Assembly (NCBI GenBank): GCA_023091735.1 | Contig: JALKBU010001096.1 | Coordinates: 1 to 16,824, forward strand | Length of the DNA stretch: 16,824 nucleotides | Source of the DNA: Trichomonas tenax | Taxonomy: Eukaryota > Parabasalia > Trichomonadida > Trichomonadidae | Direction of reading: 5' to 3' | Shown here: positions 9,301 through 16,463 of the stretch, piece by piece | Position numbering within the stretch: the first letter of the stretch is position 1 | How the letters are laid out: each line of letters starts with the position of its first letter | Notes under the pieces: generated by a model | What the model was told of the DNA's origin: nothing | Seen by the model: the letters and a program-made list of their open reading frames with translations, nothing else | Databases searched by the model: none | Translations under genes and position numbers: made by a program

Positions 9301-9877
9301 TAAGGATGAACACAAGAAGGGTATCGACAAACTCTTCGATGACAACTTCGCCAAGTCTGTTGGACAGATCACAGGCCAGAGCTCTGATATCGCTGTTGAA
9401 AGCGCTGGCATGTGCCTCAGATTCGCCTTCAATGTTTTGTTGAAGGAGTTCGCTAATGAGCAGGGTCTATTCGCAGAGGATTCCCTTATCGAAGGTTCTG
9501 CAAGGCTTCCACCAACAAACATGATGAAGGGATTCGCTTCATTGTGGTCAATCATCGAGTTTGTTTTCACGCTCAAGGAATGCACAAAGCCAGGCAAGGA
9601 CTCGGGCCTTGCTGCATATGGTGTCGGTGTCACTCTCGCTGGTGCAATCATGGCACTTGTTTCAGATCAGGCAAACCTCATTAAGGTCATGTCAATCGGA
9701 ACAAAGATTGCTCGCGCCAGTGCTGTCGAGCCAAATGATTACGAGCCACTCCAGAAGTTCAACAATGTTTATGGTGTTGTTAAGGCGGCATACGAATGGG
9801 GCATTGCATTCTTCAAGCCAAGCGCTGATATTGTCAAGAAGGTCTCTGGCTTGAAGGCACTCAACAAGGGTGAGTAA
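6398..9877 (+). CDS. CYFIP: CYFIP/Sra-1/PIR121-like subunit of the SCAR/WAVE complex
   Basis: The protein has 1159 residues, close to the roughly 1250 of animal CYFIP. CYFIP pairs with NAP1 in the WAVE regulatory complex, binds active Rac, and releases WAVE to activate Arp2/3 at the plasma membrane. Family features I can align by eye: an N-terminal helical region with the NIYKSIAIDEML...MDLTNLQKYL block (animal counterpart [20 protein letters not shown]), matching the Rac-binding DUF1394 part; a middle region with LTQIIAQNVDKSM; and a C-terminal block LWSIIEFVF (residue 1049 on) followed by GVGVTLAGAIMAL (1075 on), matching animal LWSAMQFVY and LHWAGCMIIVL. ATG 6398 is the first in-frame ATG after a stop at 6314-6316, so a TTG at 6326 is not used. 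Codon use is strongly biased (AAG, CTT, CCA, ACA) in the second half, suggesting good expression. The family call is firm but the sequence is divergent. Confidence 0.85.
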   Translation: MSESLDSLAIESTSPLSAPYSIFIHIEDETTADHSLYQTLSHLSANSELALCSEASNISYSLDIVLSRIYKRRHISWILEKRLQDNTENEAAISQNVHNMVLSALEIVENSMDVCGKVQALISKFFKQINEPMGIYSDVILSHICNIIYKSIAIDEMLKKKTSIKMDLTNLQKYLNKKSTTMLGNRIKSSIEWLGTPDNFGKGIQKELPQIQDMTKIATIMWTFLSKMLKERSYLQSNLNYAYFTTLLFFVNAYPDPFALINATQGIKELVEAMPYVPLYHELSLGSFDKVLNFPIFQTENFTSRTAIPHKVLPNLRKEFEEIAMKISSFLTRKTASVNHELLDAVLRAVKLLTYTRCILRQQYCEKLANPPKEPETLQPYERSMRFGYSQDDLSALLQLLSQCRDLHDLLRSNASFIFESINLSISTSWQEFIKYKLAKCYLHMQRDKDKLGVFFETLRSIATHYEVSEKWSMKDKTMKEEAFKGKIDERLFAPSPQLIEFVRIQLQHIVCPYSEFMIKPQGRAFTHSQAVRDKEVGYITEFLQKSIEWADLLAFDQLLEQAVLQSDFYFKEVELEVNNTIHFSPSASIPYKLCTFALNNYRQPELTELIFYPLAIYDDALYTATKVHKSDLMADEIRSEGQVCTDTLNTIIASFTFNAFRAFSTLRQFPDKMTTYVADNLKDNMKLPISKAYRLRTIIQQNRFHYLAKNISLTQIIAQNVDKSMNQGVADLFDLAKKHGLTASLAISHGLEALRDAHRLLTENGLPLLPFTAIARGAKNDSNPLTFIGEYFKNTISHLFKEIIPKYTLAINPHRFIPNKEVSLKSSSLGSNEIGKIMQIATENSLAFVTVSHFTFFVRQCSEGSLAVMLKYIDTHIPRIFKNFTEAYSAIKPRLSRVKDSPYGTLPKNVYARYESAYKYLTDDKQMDKLLLSLQALGNLFIALEMLDEALVIRRFSLSHALSVLKSKDEHKKGIDKLFDDNFAKSVGQITGQSSDIAVESAGMCLRFAFNVLLKEFANEQGLFAEDSLIEGSARLPPTNMMKGFASLWSIIEFVFTLKECTKPGKDSGLAAYGVGVTLAGAIMALVSDQANLIKVMSIGTKIARASAVEPNDYEPLQKFNNVYGVVKAAYEWGIAFFKPSADIVKKVSGLKALNKGE

Positions 9878-10030
9878 GGCTATATTTTATATTCTATAAT
9901 TTGTATTGGTCAAAATAAATTATTAGTTTATTTTTAGTATATAACAACAACCTAAAATAAATGTAGATAGTTTATATTCCATTACAGTACAATAGAGATT
10001 GAGTATTAATAAAGTTCATGAAGAAAAAAA

Positions 10031-10996
10031 TTAATTTTTCTTCCTCTTGAAGAATACAACAGATTTCTCTGGATCTTCAAGAGTATAGTTATCCTGCTGT
10101 GAGCTCATTGGCTCATTGAGGTTAACAGATAGAGGTTCATTCGATAATAATCTTGAAGCTTGGCTTGTTTGTCGATCTTCACGGATCTTATTGCACCACT
10201 TATGGCACTTCCAAAACACGAAAATCATGATCAAAACGAGCGCAATACCAAGAATTACAAAGGCAGCATATCTCCAAATGTTTGTTGGCGCTGATCCCGA
10301 ACACTGTATCAATACCTCGTATGTGCTTGTGTCAATGTATGATCCTTGAGTGTATTTTCCGCCTTTCTTCGCCTCACAGATGTAATCGAAAGGATTTGCT
10401 GGCGTAGACTGGTTGCCTTCGATGTACCAGTTCATGCCACTCGAAGGATAACTAATTCTCATATGATATGGGATTGCTGGCGTCATTGGTTTATCTGTGA
10501 AATTATAATACGAGCCATTTGAAAATAGTTCAATTGGAGACGCAGGATTTGAATACGAATATACAGACGATGCATATTTGTTCTTTGAAGCAAAAATACA
10601 AAGACTAGAAGGCATATGTGGATGGAATAGCGTATTGACTTTATATGATCTCTCATTTGCGATGACAAATGCAAATTCGTCATTGCATCTATCGGCATTA
10701 AGAGTGTAAACATCAAAATCTGTGTCATAAGCTGAAGTAGAGTGAATAATAATTTTTTCACCATCGAAAGAAAACAGATTTTTCTGAGTGAATTTACCGA
10801 CAAATGTTGTCTTGTTGTCCCAGATCATAGTGGTGTTCAAAAATACGAGGTCATTCTCGAGAAATCTGAAGAAGAGTTTATAACTTTTATTTGCGGACGT
10901 GAACGTGATGTTTGTGCGCGGAGGGATTGTGTACGACTCGACGCCTTCGTGGTCCACGTCGACCTTCAGCGCTGCACATAGCAAGTTTATTAACAT
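10031..10996 (-). CDS. Type I membrane glycoprotein, probable surface protein
   Basis: The protein has 321 residues, with the start at ATG 10996. It begins with a short hydrophobic stretch (MLINLLCAALKV) that could be a minimal signal peptide, although a charged n-region is missing. The ectodomain (about 13-240) is rich in beta-type sequence and Ser/Thr, and holds seven N-glycosylation sequons (Asn 29, 36, 54, 61, 160, 165, 195). Its few cysteines (104, 133, 207, 232) allow at most two disulfides. One transmembrane helix lies at about 243-262 (YAAFVILGIALVLIMIFVFW), followed by a basic, Cys-containing junction and a roughly 58-residue tail rich in Ser and acidic residues, ending in a basic KRKKN. 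No known domain is recognised. It is convergent with the CYFIP gene, 153 bp apart. Surface receptor or adhesin is inference; an internal-membrane glycoprotein is equally possible. No clear TCA initiator lies within 20 nt of the ATG. Confidence 0.75.
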   Translation of the reverse strand: MLINLLCAALKVDVDHEGVESYTIPPRTNITFTSANKSYKLFFRFLENDLVFLNTTMIWDNKTTFVGKFTQKNLFSFDGEKIIIHSTSAYDTDFDVYTLNADRCNDEFAFVIANERSYKVNTLFHPHMPSSLCIFASKNKYASSVYSYSNPASPIELFSNGSYYNFTDKPMTPAIPYHMRISYPSSGMNWYIEGNQSTPANPFDYICEAKKGGKYTQGSYIDTSTYEVLIQCSGSAPTNIWRYAAFVILGIALVLIMIFVFWKCHKWCNKIREDRQTSQASRLLSNEPLSVNLNEPMSSQQDNYTLEDPEKSVVFFKRKKN

Positions 10997-11544
10997 TTAT
11001 AATTTATATTTTTTTCAGCGGTTTTTCTCACAAAATCATTTTCATGATTTGTCTTGGAATTTGAAAAGTTGATTCTTCGAAAAATTGAGGTTCAATCATT
11101 TTTGTGATGACCTATCGGACTTTTACATTTCCTTATTTTTCTCGATTTTTGGGTTCTCCACTGTGTATTATAGTGATCCTTATTTGAAATGATGAATTTT
11201 GGTAAAAATCTTTGTTATTTCAAGTTTAAGATTGCAATCCAACCATGCAACCTTTAAAGTTAGTCAACCACAACAAGCTGCAGTTGTATCATAGGTTATT
11301 CAGCATTCTGTCTTAAAATGCAATTTACGGTCATTTAACAATAGCTCAACAAACATATACTACCAAAATCTTAATAAAAAAGGAATCAAATCAAAGCTGC
11401 TTTGTTTTGGTAACTTTCAGCAATAATTTTTCGAAATCGTTTATAAGATGGAAATGTATCTGACAACACAACATAGCTTTGTGAATTTGTTTATCAACTA
11501 ATAAGCGCCATTATTTATTTACATTTAACATAAGTATTTCACAA
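10997..11544. other. Spacer between glycoprotein and kinase genes
   Basis: This 548-bp AT-rich stretch lies downstream of the kinase gene and upstream of the glycoprotein gene, which are on the same strand. It should contain the glycoprotein promoter, but no clear initiator is visible. A small hairpin (AAATCA, TTTTCA loop, TGATTT) lies at about 11034-11051. I see no gene. Confidence 0.5.
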
Positions 11545-12642
11545 TTAATTCTCCTTTGGTGGAGGAGCTTCTGGGAATTCTGGGTGATACTGTATAAGTT
11601 CTGCCCACAATCTTCTCTTGAGGTCTCTAAGATGTATTTTATCTGTTTCGAACTCGAATTCTTCGAGTGGGAATGTTTCCGGTTCATCTGTTGGGTCATG
11701 TAAGTCTACAACAAATAAGTGTTCAAGGGCCTCATCGACCGTAATGCGTTTTCTTGGATCCCATGTGAGCATCTTATCAAGAAGATCAAGTTCTTCGTCA
11801 ATAAAGAATTTACCTCTGAAGAGAGCTTTCCATGGCATCTTCTTCTTCTCGCCAAGGCTTTGAACATACTTTCTTGCATTTTGTGTAGGACATTCCTCTA
11901 AATCCTCTTCAGTAGGAGAACCTAAAAGATTCACGATTAAAGCAATCTGATTGAGTGTATTTTCACCTGGAAAGAGAGGTCTCCTTAAAATCATTTCAGC
12001 GAGAATGCAGCCGACGCTCCAAACATCGAGTGCTGGTCCATAAGTATTATAATTCAGTAAAACTTCAGGAGGTCTGTACCAACGTGTGGCAACGTATTCA
12101 GAAAGGAAATCGTTATCATCGTTTAACTCACTTACACGCGCTAAGCCGAAATCAGTGATTTTGAGATCACAGTTAGCATTAACGAGAATATTTGCTGGTT
12201 TGAGATCTCTGTGGAGTACATTTGCGGAGTGTATATATTTCAAGCCACGGAGAATTTGGTATATGAAAAATCGATGATGCTCAACAGTAATTGGCTGGGA
12301 GCTGCTAATAATACGATGCAAATCAGTCTCCATCAAATCCATGATGACTATCAAATAATTAAACTTGTTGTAATCAGTATTCGCGGTAATGTCGATAAGA
12401 TTTGTAATGTTGTCGTGTTTGAAATGAGAAAGAATAGAAACCTCACGAAGGCACCGTTTTGCATCAAGCAGGCTATCAAAGATGTGCTCAATCTTCTTTA
12501 TCGCAACCATCTTTTTTGTTTTGACGTCTTTTGCTGCAAAAACAACGCCATAAGCGCCCCTTCCGAGCATGCGTTTGATTTCGTAACGCCTTCCGGTGAC
12601 TTCTTCGAGCTCAGCAATGATTTGCTTTGTTTCTTCTTGCAT
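11545..12642 (-). CDS. ERK-like MAP kinase with SEY activation motif
   Basis: This is a serine/threonine kinase of 365 residues, essentially one CMGC kinase domain. Glycine loop GRGAYGV at 27-33; catalytic Lys 49 in VAIKK; helix C Glu 67; HRDLKPAN at 144-151 (catalytic Asp 146); DFG at 164-166; activation segment ending in WYRPPE, typical of MAPKs. The dual-phosphorylation motif is S181-E182-Y183 instead of TEY. After the domain, DPTDEPE matches the common docking motif of ERKs (DPSDEP), and the following RDLKRRLWAELIQYHPEF is the MAPK C-terminal extension. It is expected to act in a MAPK cascade phosphorylating Ser/Thr-Pro sites; the upstream MEK and substrates are unknown. All catalytic residues are present. 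The first ATG in frame is 12642; the preceding codon is GTG. No TCA initiator is close; the minus strand reads CCGTTTTTAG just before the start, which loosely resembles another trichomonad start element. Confidence 0.9.
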   Translation of the reverse strand: MQEETKQIIAELEEVTGRRYEIKRMLGRGAYGVVFAAKDVKTKKMVAIKKIEHIFDSLLDAKRCLREVSILSHFKHDNITNLIDITANTDYNKFNYLIVIMDLMETDLHRIISSSQPITVEHHRFFIYQILRGLKYIHSANVLHRDLKPANILVNANCDLKITDFGLARVSELNDDNDFLSEYVATRWYRPPEVLLNYNTYGPALDVWSVGCILAEMILRRPLFPGENTLNQIALIVNLLGSPTEEDLEECPTQNARKYVQSLGEKKKMPWKALFRGKFFIDEELDLLDKMLTWDPRKRITVDEALEHLFVVDLHDPTDEPETFPLEEFEFETDKIHLRDLKRRLWAELIQYHPEFPEAPPPKEN

Positions 12643-12679
12643 CACTAAAAACGGTTTTTGTAAGAAGTGTTTTAACTCT

Positions 12680-12709
12680 CAATTTTGGTTTTTAGCGGCC
12701 AAAATTGGC
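12680..12709. promoter_or_regulatory. Repeated CAATTTTGG motif and palindrome upstream of the kinase gene
   Basis: CAATTTTGG (12680-12688) is followed 10 nt later by its reverse complement CCAAAATTG (12699-12707), which is part of a perfect 12-bp palindrome GCCAAAATTGGC (12698-12709). The array sits about 38-67 bp upstream of the kinase ATG. Spaced half-sites like this resemble a binding site for a dimeric transcription factor; the factor is unknown. AT-rich context lowers the weight, but the flanking GC bases do not occur elsewhere nearby. Confidence 0.4.
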
Positions 12710-14265
12710 GAAATTAGCATTACCATTATGTAAATGTTATAATAAACCATATTTTAAAAAGTGAATAAGGTTAAAGGTCACGTTTTTTCACAATTTATTT
12801 GACACTGTTTACATTAATAAAATAGTATATCTGATGCTAATTATTTTTACATCGTTTTTATTTTTGAATACTTTATTTCTATTAATCAATAATTTCAGCA
12901 TAATCATTGGGAGGCTATGAGTATAAGTTGGTGTATCACATTAAAAACATGTTATATGTGCATGCGTCTATGTATATTGTCGTCTCCGCAATGATTTCGT
13001 GTATTTATAAATTAAGATACTGAACAATTATTCAATTAGGAGCTTGTATTATTTGTAATATGTTATTATGTTGTTGGCATGTGATCTATTTATAATAAAT
13101 ATTGCTATTTACTCAATAATAAGCTGATATCAAATTGTTAACGAAAAATAAGAAACGATATTATATATGTTTAACACACTAACTATGTATGGCATCACAT
13201 AAGAGTTATATTTGCCCATACATGTTTGATCTGGTTCTGACCCCCAGAGTTGATACACTTCTTTTTTATAATGGTTAAATTTTATAAAAATTCGACTAGA
13301 TTTTGTTATTTTTGGGCTCTACATCATGTGTGACGCCAACATCACGCATTAGATTTTTTACAATTGAGTATATTCTTGCCTCAAACCTCTCCAATCCTTT
13401 CCATTCTCTGTGCATAGGTATAGCTCCTCTTCTGCGATCTAAATCTAATGCATGTTTTCCTTTATGCAAAATCAGTCATTAGAATATTGAACATTGATAA
13501 TATTCAAAGTGATTGATGTGTATCTCATGTTGGAAAGGATGTTGACCTATAATTTCCAATTTTAAGACTCACCATATACTATGCTATATTTTGGACAAAG
13601 CACAAAAGCAATCACTAAATCTAGAATTCATTTTTCAAGTGTGAAACATGTCTGACATCAGTTATTGTGGCAGAATCGTTAGTGGTCATAATTTAACCTC
13701 GTTGAAAGTTGCGATTTTTTCTAGAACTAATACTTCTAGGCATCATATCAATGCTATATCCGATTGAACACAATTAAATCTCTAGCCTATGTATACATAT
13801 TTTTAAAATTTAAGTATCAAACACATATTTTGAAAGTAATATTAAAATTTTCTAAGTGACGTAGAGGGTATACTAAGTGTTTGACAATTGAAATAGATGC
13901 AGCACAGAAAATAATTCCGATATCCATTACGAATAGTTTGCCTTCTTGCCTAGAAGTATTAATTCGACGAAAAAATCGTGACTTCCAACGAGGTTATTCA
14001 AAATTTCCTAATTCACAGTTATCAATATGATATTTCATACTTCATTATTAACGAATCACACTAAGAACCTCATGCAAATGTTAAACGCTGCTTAAAATAT
14101 CATAATTTTAACTTTAATAAGCAATTTGATCAAGTTTTGTGCTAAAACTGTTATTTCTCAAAAATTCACATGTAAGCAATCATTTCTGTGGATAAAATGG
14201 CCTCGTATGAAAAATCAGAAAATCGCAGTTTCAGGGCGATAGCTAACGGAAACTGATTTACAAAA
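12710..14265. other. 1.6 kb gene-free spacer holding a foldback element
   Basis: AT-rich DNA lies between the divergent kinase and 189-residue protein genes. No frame of useful length is present. The one structure I can support is the TA-flanked foldback element at 13696-13994. A TCA lies at 14231-14233, about 33 nt before the ATG of the downstream gene, and could be its initiator. The rest shows nothing I can name. Confidence 0.6.
13696..13994. mobile_element. Foldback MITE-like element with TA target duplication
   Basis: The left arm (13696-13742, beginning ACCTCGTTG and ending ACTTCTAGGCA) and right arm (13947-13994) are inverted copies of 47 and 48 nt, about 80-85% identical by eye. Both are flanked directly by TA (13694-13695 and 13995-13996), the target duplication of Tc1/mariner (IS630) transposons. 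Inside, TCAAACAC (13817-13824) and GTGTTTGA (13877-13884) are again inverted around nearly the same centre, so the whole 299-bp element is one long imperfect palindrome. There is no coding frame, so it would be non-autonomous. Family assignment is inference from the TA and the structure. Divergence of the arms suggests that it is old. Confidence 0.65.
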
Positions 14266-14835
14266 ATGAGTGATTATCCAAAAGTTCACGTGTGCTCACT
14301 CAGCACAAGTGCACTTAAACGTATAAATCAGTCTATTGCAGAGCGTGAAGAGGATGATGATATCAAATTGCAATTAAAATGGCTCCGTGTTGCTATGACT
14401 TTGAATACTCAGACACAGCTTCAAAATATTTACTCGCATTTAGGTTCAAAAGACAAGGATCCGAAATTCAGGGCTATTAGAATGATGAAATACTGGAGAC
14501 AGTGGAAGCGTCAGAATGTTAGAGAAGAATGGAAAGATTTAACACAAGATTTTGTTCACAACTGCACGTTAAATGAAATTAAATTCAACGTCATTGAATT
14601 AAATCGCTCCAGATCAGAACTTGCCGCACGACATTTCAGATCGAATCCAATGATCAAATTCAACCCACTTAGTGTTTTGTTTAACAGCAGCGACATCGCA
14701 TATATTAAGTACTTCAAACCTGCTCAGTCATGCAGACCAGGATATCAAAATGAAAAAATTGAATTCTTAGAGGGAGACGCTCTGAAGACGATGACAATTG
14801 ATATTTCATCTTCTGAAGACGAGGGTGCAAAATAG
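14266..14835 (+). CDS. Protein of unknown function, 189 residues
   Basis: The protein starts at ATG 14266. It is basic and helical in the first two thirds, with a Trp- and Arg-rich stretch at about residues 70-92 (RMMKYWRQWKRQNVREEWKD) that could form an amphipathic helix binding nucleic acid or a partner. The C-terminus is acidic with a casein kinase 2-like cluster (SSSEDE). There are no signal peptide, membrane segments or recognisable domain. It is probably cytoplasmic or nuclear. The leader reads GATTTACAAAAATG with no close TCA initiator. The frame is clean, of ordinary composition, and much longer than chance in this AT-rich spacer, so I take it as real. Confidence 0.7.
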   Translation: MSDYPKVHVCSLSTSALKRINQSIAEREEDDDIKLQLKWLRVAMTLNTQTQLQNIYSHLGSKDKDPKFRAIRMMKYWRQWKRQNVREEWKDLTQDFVHNCTLNEIKFNVIELNRSRSELAARHFRSNPMIKFNPLSVLFNSSDIAYIKYFKPAQSCRPGYQNEKIEFLEGDALKTMTIDISSSEDEGAK

Positions 14836-15200
14836 ACTCTTTTTTATTTTTTATTAAATATATATCGCGAAAAGATATTATTTTTCATAATCTATAACTA
14901 AACTAGTTTTCTTTTGTTCGGCAAAATCAAATCCTATCATTCCCGAATCTAAAACACACTAAAACACAATTTTTATATCAAATTCCATCACCTATCACTC
15001 AAAACACACTGAAAATATATTTTAATTAGAAAGCTATGGATAAATGTTAATGCTGAAATGCAGCATCAAAGATTTGAAACAATATTTGATTATTGATTTG
15101 GAAATAGATATTTAGAATGAAATTTTATAATTGAATAGTTCTATAAATGATATGGTTAAAGTAATGATAGAGTTTTGTACTGAATTTTGTCGAATGTTTA
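14836..15200. other. Spacer between the last host gene and the right Maverick terminus
   Basis: This 365-bp AT-rich stretch carries three copies of AAAACACA followed by CT or AT (14951, 14961 and 15001). Host DNA ends at 15200. The six bases before the element (15195-15200, tgttta) are the only candidate for a target duplication, and their partner is beyond the window. No gene is seen. Confidence 0.5.
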
Positions 15201-15339
15201 AGTAGTAGATGTAGGGGGTCTTATGGCACTTTTTGTAACTATATATAATGGAGACAATAATTAATATATACAGTGGGAAAAAATATGTTAATTTTTTTAT
15301 TATTTAATTTTTAATTAGTATAAAAGCAACTATATATAG

Positions 15340-15552
15340 ATGGTAACAATCCAACCCGAGCGAATGAAAAAATACATTAAAAAGTCAATTAAGGACTTTG
15401 AAGAATCTAAAGATGTGTCAATACCTCAACGATTAGGTCGTGGTCTAAATCCTGAATGGATTAAAGAGCAATTTAAAAATGAAGGTTGTGAATTAATATC
15501 AAAATATGAAAATTGTAATTCAGAAATGACATATAAATATGATAGATTGTAA
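15340..15552 (+). CDS. Maverick terminal-ORF protein, 70 residues
   Basis: The complete frame starts at ATG 15340, 139 nt inside the terminus. Its first 45 residues match the truncated copy at the left window edge with three substitutions. It is lysine- and glutamate-rich (ERMKKYIKKSIKDFEESKD), has a conserved RGLNPEWIKEQF block at about residues 34-45, two cysteines and no membrane segment. No family is recognised. It could be a truncated version of a longer protein, since its last residues (YKYDRL) look unremarkable and the left copy cannot be followed far enough to compare. It is convergent with the next gene, 38 bp apart. Because it sits next to the terminus it may lie within a long inverted terminal repeat and so occur at both ends of each element. 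Confidence 0.6.
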   Translation: MVTIQPERMKKYIKKSIKDFEESKDVSIPQRLGRGLNPEWIKEQFKNEGCELISKYENCNSEMTYKYDRL

Positions 15553-15570
15553 ATTCTGGTGCAACCCGTA

Positions 15571-15598
15571 GGGCAAAGCTCCGAAGCTCTTTAAGCTG
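15571..15598. terminator. Possible hairpin between convergent Maverick genes
   Basis: AAAGCT (15575-15580), a CCGA loop, and AGCT-C-TTT (15585-15592) form a short stem with one bulge in the 38-bp gap between two convergent genes. The AAGCT core recurs three times in the stretch. A bidirectional 3'-end signal is plausible, as hairpins mark transcript ends in some large DNA viruses, but this stem is short and overlaps the stop codon of the minus-strand gene. Confidence 0.25.
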
Positions 15599-15938
15599 AA
15601 TTTAATACTGCAATTATTTGATTTATCCTATCCTCAATCACATTTATTCTTTTTGTTAAATCTTCTATTTTCATTAATGTGGTGACTCTTGATTGAGGAA
15701 TAGATTTTAAACTTACTACACCATTTCTTTTTGTAATTTTGAAGCCATAACCATCTGAGTCTCGGGCTTTGTCCTCAATTTTAAACATTTTATTTAATTT
15801 GCATGTTGTGAGTTCATCAAACATTTCTTTATTTTTATTATAGTATTCATTAAATTCATCAACAGTTTCAAATGTTATTGACTCAGTAATTGGTTTTATT
15901 ATTTTGAGTTTTGATTCTTCTTTATCATGTTCAATCAT
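15591..15938 (-). CDS. Maverick coiled-coil protein of unknown function
   Basis: The protein has 115 residues, from ATG 15938. The N-terminus is highly charged (IEHDKEESKLK). The middle includes FETVDEFNEYYNKNKEMFDE, probably helical, then DSDGYGFKITKRNGVVSLK, a beta-like segment. The C-terminal third (about 89-113, LMKIEDLTKRINVIEDRINQ) has a regular heptad pattern and is probably a coiled-coil oligomerisation helix. There is no match to a named Polinton protein that I know; a structural or accessory role is only a guess. The start is unusual: the first ten codons, including the ATG, are duplicated upstream in frame, but there the ATG reads ATA, so initiation must use the inner copy. A TAA lies just above the duplicated copy. 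Confidence 0.65.
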   Translation of the reverse strand: MIEHDKEESKLKIIKPITESITFETVDEFNEYYNKNKEMFDELTTCKLNKMFKIEDKARDSDGYGFKITKRNGVVSLKSIPQSRVTTLMKIEDLTKRINVIEDRINQIIAVLNSA

Positions 15939-15970
15939 TTTTGATTCTTCTTTGTCATGTTCAATTATTT
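15911..15970. repeat. 30-bp tandem duplication across a start codon
   Basis: Two head-to-tail 30-bp units (15911-15940 and 15941-15970) differ at only two bases. In gene orientation, each encodes the charged run IEHDKEESK. The downstream unit starts with ATG; the upstream unit has ATA in the same place. The other difference is a silent GAT/GAC change. The duplication is recent, and one start codon has since been lost or gained. Confidence 0.8.
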
Positions 15971-15983
15971 TTTAAAATTGGTT

Positions 15984-16223
15984 TCATTTCATATTAATAA
16001 AAAATCTTAATATATCAATATAAATTTGTTTTTTATTCAATAATAAATTCAGGGATGCGGGCTTTTTCAAGAAATTATGGAATGGTATCGCAAACGGAGC
16101 CGTTGTTGCTAAAACATAAGGTGAAACTCTACGAATTCGTTTATGATTAAAATATTGTTTTTCTGGTGATGCTTGTCTTGAATTAGATGTTGATGCCCAT
16201 GCACTCGATTTTGTGGAACTCAT
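15984..16223 (-). CDS. Small basic Maverick protein of unknown function
   Basis: The protein has 79 residues, from ATG 16223. A Ser-rich N-terminus (SSTKSSAWASTSNSRQ) leads into a basic patch (NHKRIRRVSP), then a hydrophobic, Ala/Pro/Phe-rich segment (YVLATTAPFAIPFHNFLKK, about 36-54). This design could suit a small DNA-binding or membrane-active virion protein, but that is inference. The last about 22 residues (LNLLLNKKQIYIDILRFFINMK) look like AT-driven read-through. The -1 frame from about 16060 instead gives KKARIPEFIIE and a stop, a more protein-like ending, so a frameshift relative to the family is possible. A TCATTA sits on the minus strand about 24 nt above the ATG. It is divergent from the next gene, 240 bp apart. 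Confidence 0.45.
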   Translation of the reverse strand: MSSTKSSAWASTSNSRQASPEKQYFNHKRIRRVSPYVLATTAPFAIPFHNFLKKPASLNLLLNKKQIYIDILRFFINMK

Positions 16224-16463
16224 TTATAATGTTATAGTTAGTAATGAGATGTTCGCATAATCCACGACTGCGCCGTGTCTTCTGCAAACATCTTTTTTAT
16301 ATAGTTACGATAGAATTAATTTTACAAGTTAGGTCCCCCCATATGGAAAATAAATTTTTTGAATTTACTTACAAAACTAACGTTAATTTTATTTTAAAAC
16401 TTATGACTTTATAAAATTTATTCAGTTTTTAAAATAATTTATTTTTTATTTCCTAAGTAAATA

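Noticed and set aside
8007..9854. Several open frames of 97-141 codons on both strands
   Set aside because: They are shadows of the strongly codon-biased CYFIP gene, rich in Ser and Leu, without family features.
12211..12648. 145-codon plus-strand frame opposite the kinase
   Set aside because: It is the antisense of conserved kinase motifs, so its openness is a by-product of the coding strand.
13233..13243. tRNA B-box-like GGTTCTGACCC
   Set aside because: No A box, anticodon stem or acceptor stem fits around it.
13391..13540. 10-bp inverted pair ATCCTTTCCA / TGGAAAGGAT
   Set aside because: The match does not extend on either side and the distance is large; it can be chance in this composition.
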